Notes under the pieces: model-generated | Seen by the model: the letters and a program-made list of their open reading frames with translations, nothing else | Databases searched by the model: none | What the model was told of the DNA's origin: nothing | In this document: positions 34,727 to 42,340 of the stretch, piece after piece | Position numbering within the stretch: position 1 is the first letter of the stretch | Layout: each line of letters begins with the position of its first letter | Source of the DNA: a bacterium | Lineage (GTDB): Bacteria; Hydrothermota; Tepidihabitantia; SM23-42; JAOAFX01 | Direction of reading: 5' to 3' | DNA length: 64,000 nucleotides | Assembly: GCA_036382775.1 (NCBI GenBank) | Contig: DASVHD010000021.1 | Location: 91,169 to 155,168 of the forward strand | Made by a program: the position numbers and the translations under genes

Positions 34727-36007
34727 ATGAACAGCCTGAAAACAAAATTAGCCGAGAAGATACCGGTCTGGAAAGAAGATGTAAAGAATTTCGTGAAACA
34801 GTACGGCGAAACCAAGATATCGGATGTCACGGTAAGCCAGATCTATGGCGGCATGCGCGGAGTGAAAGGCTTGATCTGCGAGACGTCATCGGTTCCGCCG
34901 GACAAAGGACTTATAATCCGCGGCATTCCGATCGCCGACCTCAAAGATAAACTTTCCGAAGAGATCTTCTATTTACTCGTGACCGGCGAACTGCCGGATA
35001 AAGAAGCGACCGAAAACTTAAAGGCCGACCTGAAAAAACGGGCTGATGTCCCGGATTACGTGTGGAAGATGCTGGAAGTCCTGCCCAAGGATTCGCATCC
35101 CATGGCGATGTTCGCCCTGGCGGTCCTGGCGTTGGAGAAGGAATCGGTCTACCGGAAGAAATATACCGAAGGCATGAGAAAAGAAGAATACTGGGAAGCA
35201 ACCCTCGATGATTGCGTGAATTTGATGGCGAAACTGCCAGCGATCGCAGCGGGTATTTACCGCATGAGGTTCAACAAGGGAAAGCGCATCGCTTCGGATC
35301 CCAAGAAAGACTGGGCAGCTGATTACGCGCACATGCTTGGTATCAAGGACGCGAAAGGGGATTTTGCCAACCTGATGCGGCTGTACATGGTGCTCCATTC
35401 TGATCATGAGAGCGGCAATGTCAGCGCGCATACCTGCCACTGCGTGGCTTCTGCTTTGTCCGATGCCTACTATTCGATATCGGCCGGTCTGGATGGTCTT
35501 GCCGGTCCCCTTCACGGATTGGCTAACCAGGAGTGCCTGGCATGGGTGATCGAGGTCAAAGAGAAATTCGGTGGCGTTCCTTCGGATGAAGATCTAAGAC
35601 AGTTCGCCTGGGATACGTTAAAGTCGGGACAGGTTATCCCCGGTTACGGCCACGCCGTGCTGAGGATCACGGATCCGCGGTATGACGCTTTCCATGCGTT
35701 TGGCGCGAAGGCATGTCCGGATGATCCTTTGTACCAGATCGTCGCGAAAGTATTCAAGATCGTTCCCAATGTTCTCCGGGAGCAGGGTAAAGCAAAAGAT
35801 CCGTGGCCGAACGTTGATGCAGCTTCAGGATGCCTCTTGTATCACTTCGGACTGACCGAATTCGAATATTACACCGTGCTCTTCGGCGTTTCCCGGGCAA
35901 TGGGCATGGCATCCCAGTTGATCGTAAGCCGTGCTATGGGCGAAGCGATCGAGAGACCGAAGTCCGTGACTACACCAGAAATGAAGAAATTGGTTGGAGC
36001 ATCCTGA
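34727..36007 (+). CDS. gltA: Citrate synthase, eukaryote-like type
   Basis: 426 residues. It condenses acetyl-CoA with oxaloacetate. Catalytic residues are in family context: His in GPLHGLANQE, His in VIPGYGHAVLRITDPRY, and Asp in KDPWPNVDAASG. The wording of these blocks, and of NVLREQGKAKDPWPNVD and YYTVLFGVSRAMG, matches the mitochondrial-type enzyme far better than typical bacterial GltA. Such eukaryote-like citrate synthases are known in a few bacteria, for example Geobacteraceae. The gene has GAGGAGG upstream, sits 31 nt after the large aconitase subunit and 43 nt before the small one. Confidence 0.93.
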   Translation: MNSLKTKLAEKIPVWKEDVKNFVKQYGETKISDVTVSQIYGGMRGVKGLICETSSVPPDKGLIIRGIPIADLKDKLSEEIFYLLVTGELPDKEATENLKADLKKRADVPDYVWKMLEVLPKDSHPMAMFALAVLALEKESVYRKKYTEGMRKEEYWEATLDDCVNLMAKLPAIAAGIYRMRFNKGKRIASDPKKDWAADYAHMLGIKDAKGDFANLMRLYMVLHSDHESGNVSAHTCHCVASALSDAYYSISAGLDGLAGPLHGLANQECLAWVIEVKEKFGGVPSDEDLRQFAWDTLKSGQVIPGYGHAVLRITDPRYDAFHAFGAKACPDDPLYQIVAKVFKIVPNVLREQGKAKDPWPNVDAASGCLLYHFGLTEFEYYTVLFGVSRAMGMASQLIVSRAMGEAIERPKSVTTPEMKKLVGAS

Positions 36008-36050
36008 GGTTAATACCTTAAATTAAAGGAGTATCAATAAGGAGGCGGGC

Positions 36051-36551
36051 ATGATCTTAGTGGGCAGAGTCTGGAAATTTGGTGACGACATATCCACCGA
36101 CCTGATTTGCCCGGGCCGTTATTTCCATCTACGGTCCAACCTTCCAGAACTGGCAAAACACGTACTTGAGGATGCCGATCCCGAGTTTGCGGGCAAGATG
36201 TCGAAGGGTGATTTTGTTGTGGCCGGCAATAACTTCGGACTGGGAAGTTCACGCGAGCACGCGCCGACCATTATCAAGATCGCCGGTATCTCGGCGGTAT
36301 TGGCGAAGTCATTCGCGCGCATCTTTTACCGCAATGCGATAAACGTCGGGCTGCCGCTGATCGAGTGCGACACGGACAAGATCGACAAGGGCGATGAACT
36401 GGAGATCGATCTCGGTGCCGGTATCATTAAGGATAAAACCAAGAATATTGAACTGAAGGCTCATCCCTTGCCCAAGGCCATGATCAATATCCTCAACGAC
36501 GGCGGGCTTTTAGCTCATATTGAGAAACATGGTGATTTCAAGCTGGATTAA
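36051..36551 (+). CDS. Aconitase/isopropylmalate dehydratase family, small subunit
   Basis: 166 residues, the LeuD-type swivelling subunit. GRVWKFGDDISTDLICPGRY is the family N-terminus, and NNFGLGSSREHAP with the conserved GSSREHA loop determines substrate binding; AKSFARIFYRNAINVGLPLI follows. It completes the split enzyme with 33364-34695. In family members the residues in the YLR-type loop (here YFHLRS) influence substrate chain length; I infer citrate/isocitrate use from the neighbouring citrate synthase and isocitrate dehydrogenase. AAGGAGG lies 8 nt before the ATG. Confidence 0.88.
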   Translation: MILVGRVWKFGDDISTDLICPGRYFHLRSNLPELAKHVLEDADPEFAGKMSKGDFVVAGNNFGLGSSREHAPTIIKIAGISAVLAKSFARIFYRNAINVGLPLIECDTDKIDKGDELEIDLGAGIIKDKTKNIELKAHPLPKAMINILNDGGLLAHIEKHGDFKLD

Positions 36552-36633
36552 AAAAACGAATGAGCGAATTTAGAAATACGAATAAACCGAATTCAAGAGA
36601 GTCAAATTAGACGAATATAAAAAAGGAGTGAAG

Positions 36634-37989
36634 ATGAAAAAAAGAAAGATCAAAAAAGGAAAGAGATCTAAGACCTTTAAGAAAGTCAAGAAAGTCAAAA
36701 AGGTCAAAAAAGTCAAAAAGGTTAAAAAGGTCAAAAGAATCAAAAAAACCAAAAAATCTGTGAGAACTAAAAAGACCGTACAAACCAAACAGACGAGTCC
36801 TATCACGCGCGCGACCAATCATTTTGCGGGGATTCTTGAAACGCAGATTAAAAGGGTTGAGGCTATAAAGAAAACCCAGGATTGGATCGATTATGCCAAG
36901 ATCAAGCCGATCATCATCGGTTTTCTGGGCGGTGACGGCATTGGACCGTTCATCACCAACGAGGCTCAGCGGGTGCTCGGAGAGCTGCTTAAAAACGAGC
37001 TGGCGAGCAAAAAAGTCGAGTTCCGGATTATTGAGGGGCTGACTATTGAAAAGCGCGTTGAAGAAATGCGGCCGATTCCAAAGGACGTGCTGGCGGAGAT
37101 AAGGAAATGTCATGTAACGATCAAGGGACCGACCACGACGCCCAAGAAAGGCGATCCCTGGCCCAATATCGAGAGCGCAAATGTCGCGTTACGTAAGGAA
37201 CTTGACCTGTTCGCGAATGTTCGTCCGGTCCGTGTGCCCAAGCAGGGGATAGACTGGATCTTCTTCCGGGAGAACACCGAGGATTTGTATGCTCTTGGTC
37301 CTTATGGTATCGAAGTCACGCCGGATCTGGCGATCGACTTCAAGATGATCTCCAAGCCCGGCAGCGAACGGATCGTACGGTTGGCGTTCGAGCACGCCAG
37401 GAAAAACAACAGGAAACGCGTGACTGCCGTAACCAAGGCGAATATCGTAAAGACCACGGACGGATTGTTCCTCAAGACATTCTATGACATTGCCAAAGAA
37501 TATCCGGAGATCAATTCGGACGACTGGTTCATCGATATCATGACGGCAAAGCTGGTAGACGTAAAACGCCGGACCGAATTTCAGGTCATGGTTCTGCCGA
37601 ACCTGTACGGTGACATTCTCACCGATGAAGCGGCGGAATTCCAGGGCGGTGTGGGAACCGCGGGCAGCGCGAATATCGGCAAACAATATGCGATGTTCGA
37701 AGCGATCCACGGCAGCGCGCCGCGAATGGTCAAGGAAAACAGGGCTCAGTACGCCGACCCGTGCAGCGTTATCAAGGCGGGAGCCATGATGCTGAACCAC
37801 ATCGGTTATGTCGATCTTGGCAAGAAGCTCGAGATGGCGCTGGATGTCTGCGGGCAGTACGAGAAAAAGCTCGTTATGACCGGCCGATCCAACGGCGCGA
37901 CGTATAAGCAATTCGGCGATTATATCCTGGAAACGATCGCCGATCCAAACCTCGAAAAGCGCTGGAACGACTACCAGAAGCAGGGATAA
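36634..37989 (+). CDS. icd: Isocitrate dehydrogenase with lysine-rich N-terminal repeat tail
   Basis: 451 residues from ATG 36634, which has AAAAGGAG at the right distance; the GTG at 36628 is less likely. From about residue 85 it is an isocitrate/isopropylmalate dehydrogenase. ESANVALRKELDLFANVRPV carries the S-x-N-x-x-x-R isocitrate motif, so isocitrate is the substrate. FFRENTEDLYALG, TKANIVKTTDGLF, 'VLPNLYGDILTDEAAEFQG' and HGSAPRMV (cofactor loop) follow. Cofactor choice is not clear. Residues 1-58 are an extra Lys-rich tail with six KKV repeats (36679-36732). It ends the cluster that makes 2-oxoglutarate; a strong terminator follows. Confidence 0.9.
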   Translation: MKKRKIKKGKRSKTFKKVKKVKKVKKVKKVKKVKRIKKTKKSVRTKKTVQTKQTSPITRATNHFAGILETQIKRVEAIKKTQDWIDYAKIKPIIIGFLGGDGIGPFITNEAQRVLGELLKNELASKKVEFRIIEGLTIEKRVEEMRPIPKDVLAEIRKCHVTIKGPTTTPKKGDPWPNIESANVALRKELDLFANVRPVRVPKQGIDWIFFRENTEDLYALGPYGIEVTPDLAIDFKMISKPGSERIVRLAFEHARKNNRKRVTAVTKANIVKTTDGLFLKTFYDIAKEYPEINSDDWFIDIMTAKLVDVKRRTEFQVMVLPNLYGDILTDEAAEFQGGVGTAGSANIGKQYAMFEAIHGSAPRMVKENRAQYADPCSVIKAGAMMLNHIGYVDLGKKLEMALDVCGQYEKKLVMTGRSNGATYKQFGDYILETIADPNLEKRWNDYQKQG

Positions 37990-38012
37990 AAATAACACAG
38001 CAGGAAACATAA

Positions 38013-38076
38013 CCTCCTCACGTTTTTCCTCTCCCCCTTTAAAGGGGGAGAGGGTAAGGGTGAGGAGGATTTTTTT
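38013..38076 (+). terminator. Large two-tier hairpin terminator after icd
   Basis: Inner stem CCTCTCCCCC/GGGGGAGAGG (38028-38053) and outer stem CCTCCTCAC (38013-38021) with GTGAGGAGG (38060-38068), followed by seven T. It looks like a REP-type palindrome serving as terminator. Confidence 0.8.
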
Positions 38077-38089
38077 GTGATCCTGCCCT

Positions 38090-38130
38090 CTTTTGTCATT
38101 CTCCGCTTCAAGCGGGGAATCCAGGGTTAA
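38090..38130. repeat. GTCATTC...GGGGAATCCAG palindrome, copy 1
   Basis: TGTCATTCTCCGCTTCAAGC continues into GGGGAATCCAGGG. CCGCTT-CA-AGCGG is the central hairpin. The same motif recurs twice at 39612-39680. The rest of the 322-bp gap 37990-38311 holds only the terminator and the next promoter. Confidence 0.55.
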
Positions 38131-38277
38131 GAATCTTATGTTATTTTATTTTTATAACTTTTCTTGATATCTCTCCATCCAATTCTATAAAATACACCTC
38201 CGGTTTCAATGGCAAAAGTAAAAACGAGATCCCGTATAAGAACTTAGTAATCTATACCAATCCGAGAAATTCGGCAC

Positions 38278-38305
38278 TTGACTTTCGAAAAAATCGGACT
38301 AAAAT
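38278..38305 (+). promoter_or_regulatory. Promoter of the AAA/DUF4143 gene, leaderless type
   Basis: TTGACT (38278-38283), 16-nt spacer, TAAAAT (38300-38305), then 6 nt to ATG 38312. Confidence 0.55.
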
Positions 38306-38311
38306 AGAATT

Positions 38312-39559
38312 ATGATCAAAAGAAAATTGCTACGAGAGGTCAGAAACCATCTTGACCGCAAAGAGATCAGCTTTATTGTTGGTCCGCGACAGGCTGGTAA
38401 AACAACCTTGATGCTGCAGCTCAAAGAGGAGTTAGTGAAAAAAGGCACACCGACTTTATTCCTTAACCTCGATATTGAGCACGACAAGGAATTTTTTTCA
38501 TCTCAGTCAAAACTGATGAACAAGATTGAACTGGAAATCGGAAAAAAACGCGGGTTTGTCTTTATCGATGAGATACAGAGGAAAGAAAATGCCGGTCTGT
38601 TCCTTAAGGGAATTTACGATATGAACACACCATACAAGTTTATTGTTTCGGGTTCGGGGAGTGTCGAACTGAAGGAAAGGATCCATGAATCACTTGCCGG
38701 AAGAAAAAGAATATTCGAACTGTCCACCGTATCTTTTGAGGAATTTGTTGACTTTAAGACTGACTACAAATACAGCAACAGGCTTGCTAACTTTTTCGTA
38801 GTCGAAAACGCGCGGTTATTCAGCCTATTAGAAGAATACTTGAATTTCGGTGGTTATCCCCGGATTGTACTGGAAAACCTAATGGCAGAGAAGCGAAAGT
38901 TGATCAATGAAATTTATCAGAGCTACATTGAGCGGGACATCTCGTACCTCCTTAAAATACATAAAACTGAAGCATTCAGCAATCTGGTGAAGTTGCTGGC
39001 GGTTCAGACCGGCAGGCTGGTGAACTATACCGAGCTGTCTTCCACGCTGGGTCTCTCGGTTAAAACGATCAAGGATTATCTCTGGTATCTTGAAAAAACC
39101 TTCATTATCAGGAAAGTGTCTCCTTTTTTTAAAAACGCGCGCAAGGAAATAACAAAGTCTCCAGTGTATTATTTTTATGATCTGGGTTTAAGGAACTTTG
39201 CCCTGGGGATCTTTGGCGTGCTCACGGAAGCAGGCTTTGTTTTCCAGAATTTTATTCACAACTTGTTGAGGGAGGAGATCAGCAGCAGTTCATCAAGAAT
39301 TTGTTTCTGGAGGAGTAAGGACAAGGCAGAGGTTGATTTTGTCGTGGATTCGGGCATAGCCATCGTGCCGATAGAAGTAAAATACAAGCCAATGACCGCA
39401 CCCGAGGTAACCAAAGCCCTGAGGAGTTTCATTGAGAAATATAAACCCGAAACGGCTCTTATTGTTAACTTGAAGCTGGAAAAAACCATCGGCCTGAACA
39501 AAACAAAAATCCATTTTATGCCGTTCTACAAGATTATGACCCATCCTTTGTTCGGTTAG
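38312..39559 (+). CDS. AAA ATPase with DUF4143 domain
   Basis: 415 residues. An N-terminal AAA_14-type P-loop domain has Walker A GPRQAGKTTLM (about residues 24-34), Walker B GFVFIDEIQ and sensor-like VSGSGSVELKERI. The C-terminal DUF4143 part (from about 200) includes IERDISYLLKI, the winged-helix LSVKTIKDYLWYLEKTF, and a PD-(D/E)xK-like segment (KAEVDFVVDSGIAIVPIEVK). The E/D...ExK arrangement in this last part suggests a nuclease-like fold. These proteins are common, mobile and of unproven function; roles in defence or toxin-antitoxin systems have been suggested. Leaderless promoter; an intrinsic terminator follows. Confidence 0.85.
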   Translation: MIKRKLLREVRNHLDRKEISFIVGPRQAGKTTLMLQLKEELVKKGTPTLFLNLDIEHDKEFFSSQSKLMNKIELEIGKKRGFVFIDEIQRKENAGLFLKGIYDMNTPYKFIVSGSGSVELKERIHESLAGRKRIFELSTVSFEEFVDFKTDYKYSNRLANFFVVENARLFSLLEEYLNFGGYPRIVLENLMAEKRKLINEIYQSYIERDISYLLKIHKTEAFSNLVKLLAVQTGRLVNYTELSSTLGLSVKTIKDYLWYLEKTFIIRKVSPFFKNARKEITKSPVYYFYDLGLRNFALGIFGVLTEAGFVFQNFIHNLLREEISSSSSRICFWRSKDKAEVDFVVDSGIAIVPIEVKYKPMTAPEVTKALRSFIEKYKPETALIVNLKLEKTIGLNKTKIHFMPFYKIMTHPLFG

Positions 39560-39581
39560 CGAAAACCAGCGATTGAACGCC

Positions 39582-39609
39582 TGTCAGGCACATTGCCTGG
39601 CACTTTTTT
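39582..39609 (+). terminator. Intrinsic terminator of the AAA/DUF4143 gene
   Basis: TGTCAGGCA-CAT-TGCCTGGCA stem (one G-T pair) followed by a run of six T, about 25 nt past the stop. Confidence 0.75.
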
Positions 39610-39611
39610 CT

Positions 39612-39680
39612 GTCATTCCCCGCTTGAAGCGGGGAATCCGCACCCCACTGTCATTCCCGTGAAAACGGGAATCCAGAAAT
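39612..39680. repeat. GTCATTC...GGGAATCC palindromes, copies 2 and 3
   Basis: GTCATTCCCCGCTTGAAGC followed by GGGGAATCC, and about 40 bp on GTCATTCCCGTGAAAACGG followed by GAATCCAG. Each folds into a hairpin. This family of palindromes is common in many bacterial genomes. It is the last such element before the low-GC island. Confidence 0.6.
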
Positions 39681-39764
39681 GCTTATAAAAAATAGATTCC
39701 TGCTATCAGGAATGATGTATTAGGATAATTTTTACCTAGTTAGAAACGTACGCTCCGGTGATTC

Positions 39765-39792
39765 TTGACACTAGCTTTTTGAAGAGTATAAT
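39765..39792 (+). promoter_or_regulatory. Promoter at the left edge of the low-GC island
   Basis: TTGACA (39765-39770), 16-nt spacer, TATAAT (39787-39792), reading into the cassette-like region. The 508-bp gap 39560-40067 otherwise holds the terminator, the palindromes and the small broken frame at 39935. Confidence 0.6.
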
Positions 39793-39934
39793 TTTAAGAT
39801 AATATATACGTGGAAGTTGGATGGCTAATGGAAGGGTGAAGAAATAAGATTTATGCAGAATATGAATAAAGATAGAATTTCTTCAAGTTATGATAGAAAG
39901 TCCTTTAGCTTCGTAAAACAAAAGGAGGTAGTCA

Positions 39935-40061
39935 ATGAAAATGAAAAATGGACTAGAAAAATTTGTCTATCATCCCGGTTTTTAGTATAAAAATCGGCCA
40001 TTCGTCTGTGAATGAGTTATATGAAATTGTGGACAAGGGATTAAAATTTGAGAACAAATGA
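39935..40061 (+). pseudogene. Small open frame with a strong ribosome site, apparently frameshifted
   Basis: AAAGGAGGT precedes ATG 39935. The frame encodes only 16 residues (MKMKNGLEKFVYHPGF) before TAG. Removing one T from the run at 39979-39983 would extend it to 41 residues, continuing SIKIGHSSVNELYEIVDKGL and ending at 40061, 6 nt before the next ATG. The restored peptide looks like a normal soluble protein, but I do not recognise it. It may be a decayed gene, a sequencing error, or chance. An overlapping 45-residue frame (39854-39991) lacks a ribosome site. Confidence 0.3.
40016..40027. repeat. GTTATATGAAAT direct repeat, left copy (possible cassette junction)
   Basis: The same 12 bases occur at 40660-40671, exactly after the attC-like palindrome. 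The two copies flank the gene at 40068. The 644-bp spacing matches one integron gene cassette. Confidence 0.4.
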
Positions 40062-40067
40062 AGGACG

Positions 40068-40499
40068 ATGAAAATGACATTACAACAAAGATTCTTTAAT
40101 CATATCCAGCATCATGTAGAACAGTATCATCCTAGTTGGACTAGGAAGCCCACCGAGCAATGGCATAACTGCTATGCACAAATAGGTGGAAGAGAAAGAG
40201 TAATAATCTGGGTGAAGCAACCAAACAATGATGGAACCTTTTGGGTATTCGTTTCTATTCCATCAAGTCGCATATCTAAAATTCATAATATAATTCTCGA
40301 TCAGGATATGAACGACAACAGAAAATTTAATATTTCACTTAGAAATATCTCAATGACACCGATTGAGTTACTTGATAGAGGACCCTCTGCAGATAATCCT
40401 TGGGAAGAAAATTGGCCAGTAGGTTTCAAAATAGTGGATCGCAGTCAGTTTGAAGTTGCTGAGAAGATAATAATTGAACAATGGGCATTAGCAGAATGA
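40068..40499 (+). CDS. Hypothetical protein, cassette-like gene
   Basis: 143 residues, starting MKMTLQQRFFNHIQHH, with GAAGGA before the ATG. It is a soluble, mixed alpha/beta protein with several aromatic residues (WHNCYAQIGGRERVIIWVKQ, then GTFWVFVSIPSSR). No signal peptide, membrane segment or known motif. It occupies what looks like a promoterless cassette between GTT-type junctions at 40016 and 40660. GC content and codon use are lower than in the surrounding core genes. I do not recognise the family. Confidence 0.6.
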   Translation: MKMTLQQRFFNHIQHHVEQYHPSWTRKPTEQWHNCYAQIGGRERVIIWVKQPNNDGTFWVFVSIPSSRISKIHNIILDQDMNDNRKFNISLRNISMTPIELLDRGPSADNPWEENWPVGFKIVDRSQFEVAEKIIIEQWALAE

Positions 40500-40575
40500 C
40501 CAAACGAATTGAAGGAATATCCCCTCATCTACAACTCTTTGTCGCATCGCTCCTTACCTTTAGTCTGTATGGGTT

Positions 40576-40667
40576 ATATAACAGACGCATATCAGGCTTA
40601 GGTACTTCTTACTCTTGTTCAAATTCTGCTTTCTGCAGAACTTCTGATATGTATCAGCCGTTATATG
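40576..40667. repeat. attC-like imperfect palindrome 1
   Basis: ATATAAC (40576-40582) pairs with GTTATAT (40660-40666), and CATATCAG (40588-40595) pairs with CTGATATG (40644-40651). The strands between them are unequal in length, leaving extrahelical bases. This R''-L''...L'-R' layout ending in GTT is that of integron attC sites, although the core does not match GTTRRRY exactly. It follows the 143-residue gene and precedes the HEPN gene. Confidence 0.45.
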
Positions 40668-40695
40668 AAATCTCAATCTAAAGCAGGAAATATAA

Positions 40696-41226
40696 ATGAT
40701 ACAAAGTGCTGAAGGATGGTTAGATAATGAAGATAAACAATGTCGGGAGGAGAGATTATACAGATTGAAATGGATCATAGAACGGTATCCGAATATTGAG
40801 ATAGCATTGTTACATGGAGGACTAAAATCTAATTATTTATTTGAAGAAGCTAGATATTGCTTCGTTTATGGTCAATATATTGCGTCAACTATGTTAAGCC
40901 TATCATATATCGAAAATACCTTGGCAAGCGTTTTCTATGCTTCTGGAAGAAATGATTTACTAAAAGCGAGTTTAGTTAATTTACTGGAAGAAGCTAAAGA
41001 AAAAGGCATAATTTCTGAACCCGAATTTGCTATATTTAATAAGGTTAGAGAAATCAGAAATCCGATAACACATTTTCGCAAACCAATGGATAAAGAAACT
41101 ATTGAATACAGGGCAGTCAAAAACGATAGACTTCTCGACGAGCTTTTGGAAGAAGATGCAAAAACTGCTTTGAAAGCAGTTTTTAGAATGATAGTAAAAT
41201 TCTCTATTCCTAAGCATGAAGATTGA
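40696..41226 (+). CDS. HEPN-domain protein, cassette-like gene
   Basis: 176 residues, all helical in appearance. The conserved HEPN motif Rx4-6H is seen in REIRNPITHFRKP (RNPITH, near residue 122), and a polar residue cluster lies on the preceding helix (YCFVYGQYIASTMLSLSYIE). HEPN proteins are often ribonucleases in toxin-antitoxin, abortive infection and other defence systems. No antitoxin (MNT nucleotidyltransferase) gene is next to it. The gene starts 36 nt after one attC-like site and ends just before another, so it is probably cassette cargo. Low GC. Confidence 0.6.
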   Translation: MIQSAEGWLDNEDKQCREERLYRLKWIIERYPNIEIALLHGGLKSNYLFEEARYCFVYGQYIASTMLSLSYIENTLASVFYASGRNDLLKASLVNLLEEAKEKGIISEPEFAIFNKVREIRNPITHFRKPMDKETIEYRAVKNDRLLDELLEEDAKTALKAVFRMIVKFSIPKHED

Positions 41227-41232
41227 AACATT

Positions 41233-41318
41233 AAATAACCGGGTGTATGCAACTTGCCCTGCGGATTCACCCGGATTCTCGATATCGTCTTGTCTGCGTA
41301 TATCCGCGGTCGTTAGCC
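41233..41318. repeat. attC-like imperfect palindrome 2
   Basis: AAATAAC (41233-41239) stands opposite GTTAGCC (41312-41318), with partly complementary inner segments (TGTATGCA against TGCGTATA). A 7-bp hairpin CCGGGTG/CACCCGG lies inside. The site lies 6 nt past the HEPN gene stop, as expected for an attC. The match is weaker than for site 1. Confidence 0.4.
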
Positions 41319-41353
41319 AAAATTGTTTTGTTTACTGAATTACATGGGAAGAA

Positions 41354-42340
41354 ATGATTCATCATCTTCAAATTGCACCTAAGCCTAGGGATTCAAAGAT
41401 ACAAGCGACAACCTCTCTATCCGCCATGATTTCTATTCGTGAAGCTTATAAGACAACCCGAGGTACTATGTACCAAGGAAACGCAGAGAACGCATTGACC
41501 TCTCTTACCTTTGCAAAATACAAAGGGAAGGTGCAGCTTATTCTTACTTCTCCACCTTTTCCACTCAATAGAAAAAAGAAGTATGGCAATCTTCAAGGTG
41601 AGGCGTACATTCATTGGCTAGCTAACTTCGCTCAGACTTTCCGCAAACTCCTTAAGAAAGATGGTTCAATTGTTCTTGAACTTGGCAACGCATGGGAACC
41701 GGGTAAACCTATTATGTCTCCACTTGCTTTACGTTCATTACTCGCCTTTCTTGAAGCGGGCCAATTTAATCTTTGCCAGCAATTTATAGTCTACAACCCC
41801 GCTCGACTTCCCAGCCCCGCACAATGGGTAAACGTCGAACGAATTCGGGTCAAGGATTCTTTCACTTTTGTTTGGTGGATGTCACCAAATGAACGACCGA
41901 AAGCCGACAATCGACGCATTCTCAAACCATACAGCGATTCAATGTTGCGACTACTCAAGACCAAAAAGTACAACGCAGGCTCACGTCCTTCAGAGCATCA
42001 TATCGGTGAAAAATCATTTCTCACAAACAACAAAGGTGCAATCCCATCGAATGTTATCACACTCTCCAACACGGCTTCAAGTGACGAATATCTGCGTTAC
42101 TGCCGCTCTAATAATCTTCAACCGCATCCGGCAAGAATGCCCGTCGCTCTGCCAGAATTTTTCATCAAGTTTCTTACTACCCCACAGAATCTTGTTCTCG
42201 ATCCTTTCGGTGGCAGCAATACAACTGGCGCAGCGGCCGAACGACTCAAGCGTCGTTGGATTGCGATTGAAGCAGACAATAATTACATTCAAGGATCCCG
42301 TGGTCGGTTTTCAGCCTTACAACTGAGAGGCGGGAAATAA
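41354..42340 (+). CDS. Site-specific DNA methyltransferase of the defence module
   Basis: 328 residues. The order of motifs is of the beta type: catalytic motif IV TSPPFP (about residue 68) precedes the AdoMet motif I region LDPFGGSNTTGAAAE (about residue 285). SPPF/SPPY enzymes methylate exocyclic amino groups of adenine or cytosine. The start could be the ATG at 41354 or at 41429 (MISIREAYKTT); neither has a good ribosome site. The GHKL ATPase gene begins at the very next base after its stop, and a PLD-type nuclease follows, so this is the modification arm of a MORC-type restriction system. Low GC. Confidence 0.82.
   Translation: MIHHLQIAPKPRDSKIQATTSLSAMISIREAYKTTRGTMYQGNAENALTSLTFAKYKGKVQLILTSPPFPLNRKKKYGNLQGEAYIHWLANFAQTFRKLLKKDGSIVLELGNAWEPGKPIMSPLALRSLLAFLEAGQFNLCQQFIVYNPARLPSPAQWVNVERIRVKDSFTFVWWMSPNERPKADNRRILKPYSDSMLRLLKTKKYNAGSRPSEHHIGEKSFLTNNKGAIPSNVITLSNTASSDEYLRYCRSNNLQPHPARMPVALPEFFIKFLTTPQNLVLDPFGGSNTTGAAAERLKRRWIAIEADNNYIQGSRGRFSALQLRGGK

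Noticed and set aside
36607..37113. Minus-strand frames opposite the KKV tail, reading as repeated LTF/LFDF
   Set aside because: They are the complement of the lysine repeat; the plus-strand frame continues into a full isocitrate dehydrogenase with a ribosome site.
40481..40681. A 66-residue plus-strand frame between the two cassette genes
   Set aside because: It overlaps the end of the 143-residue gene, has no ribosome site, and covers the attC-like palindrome; low-complexity, cysteine- and serine-rich tail without protein character.
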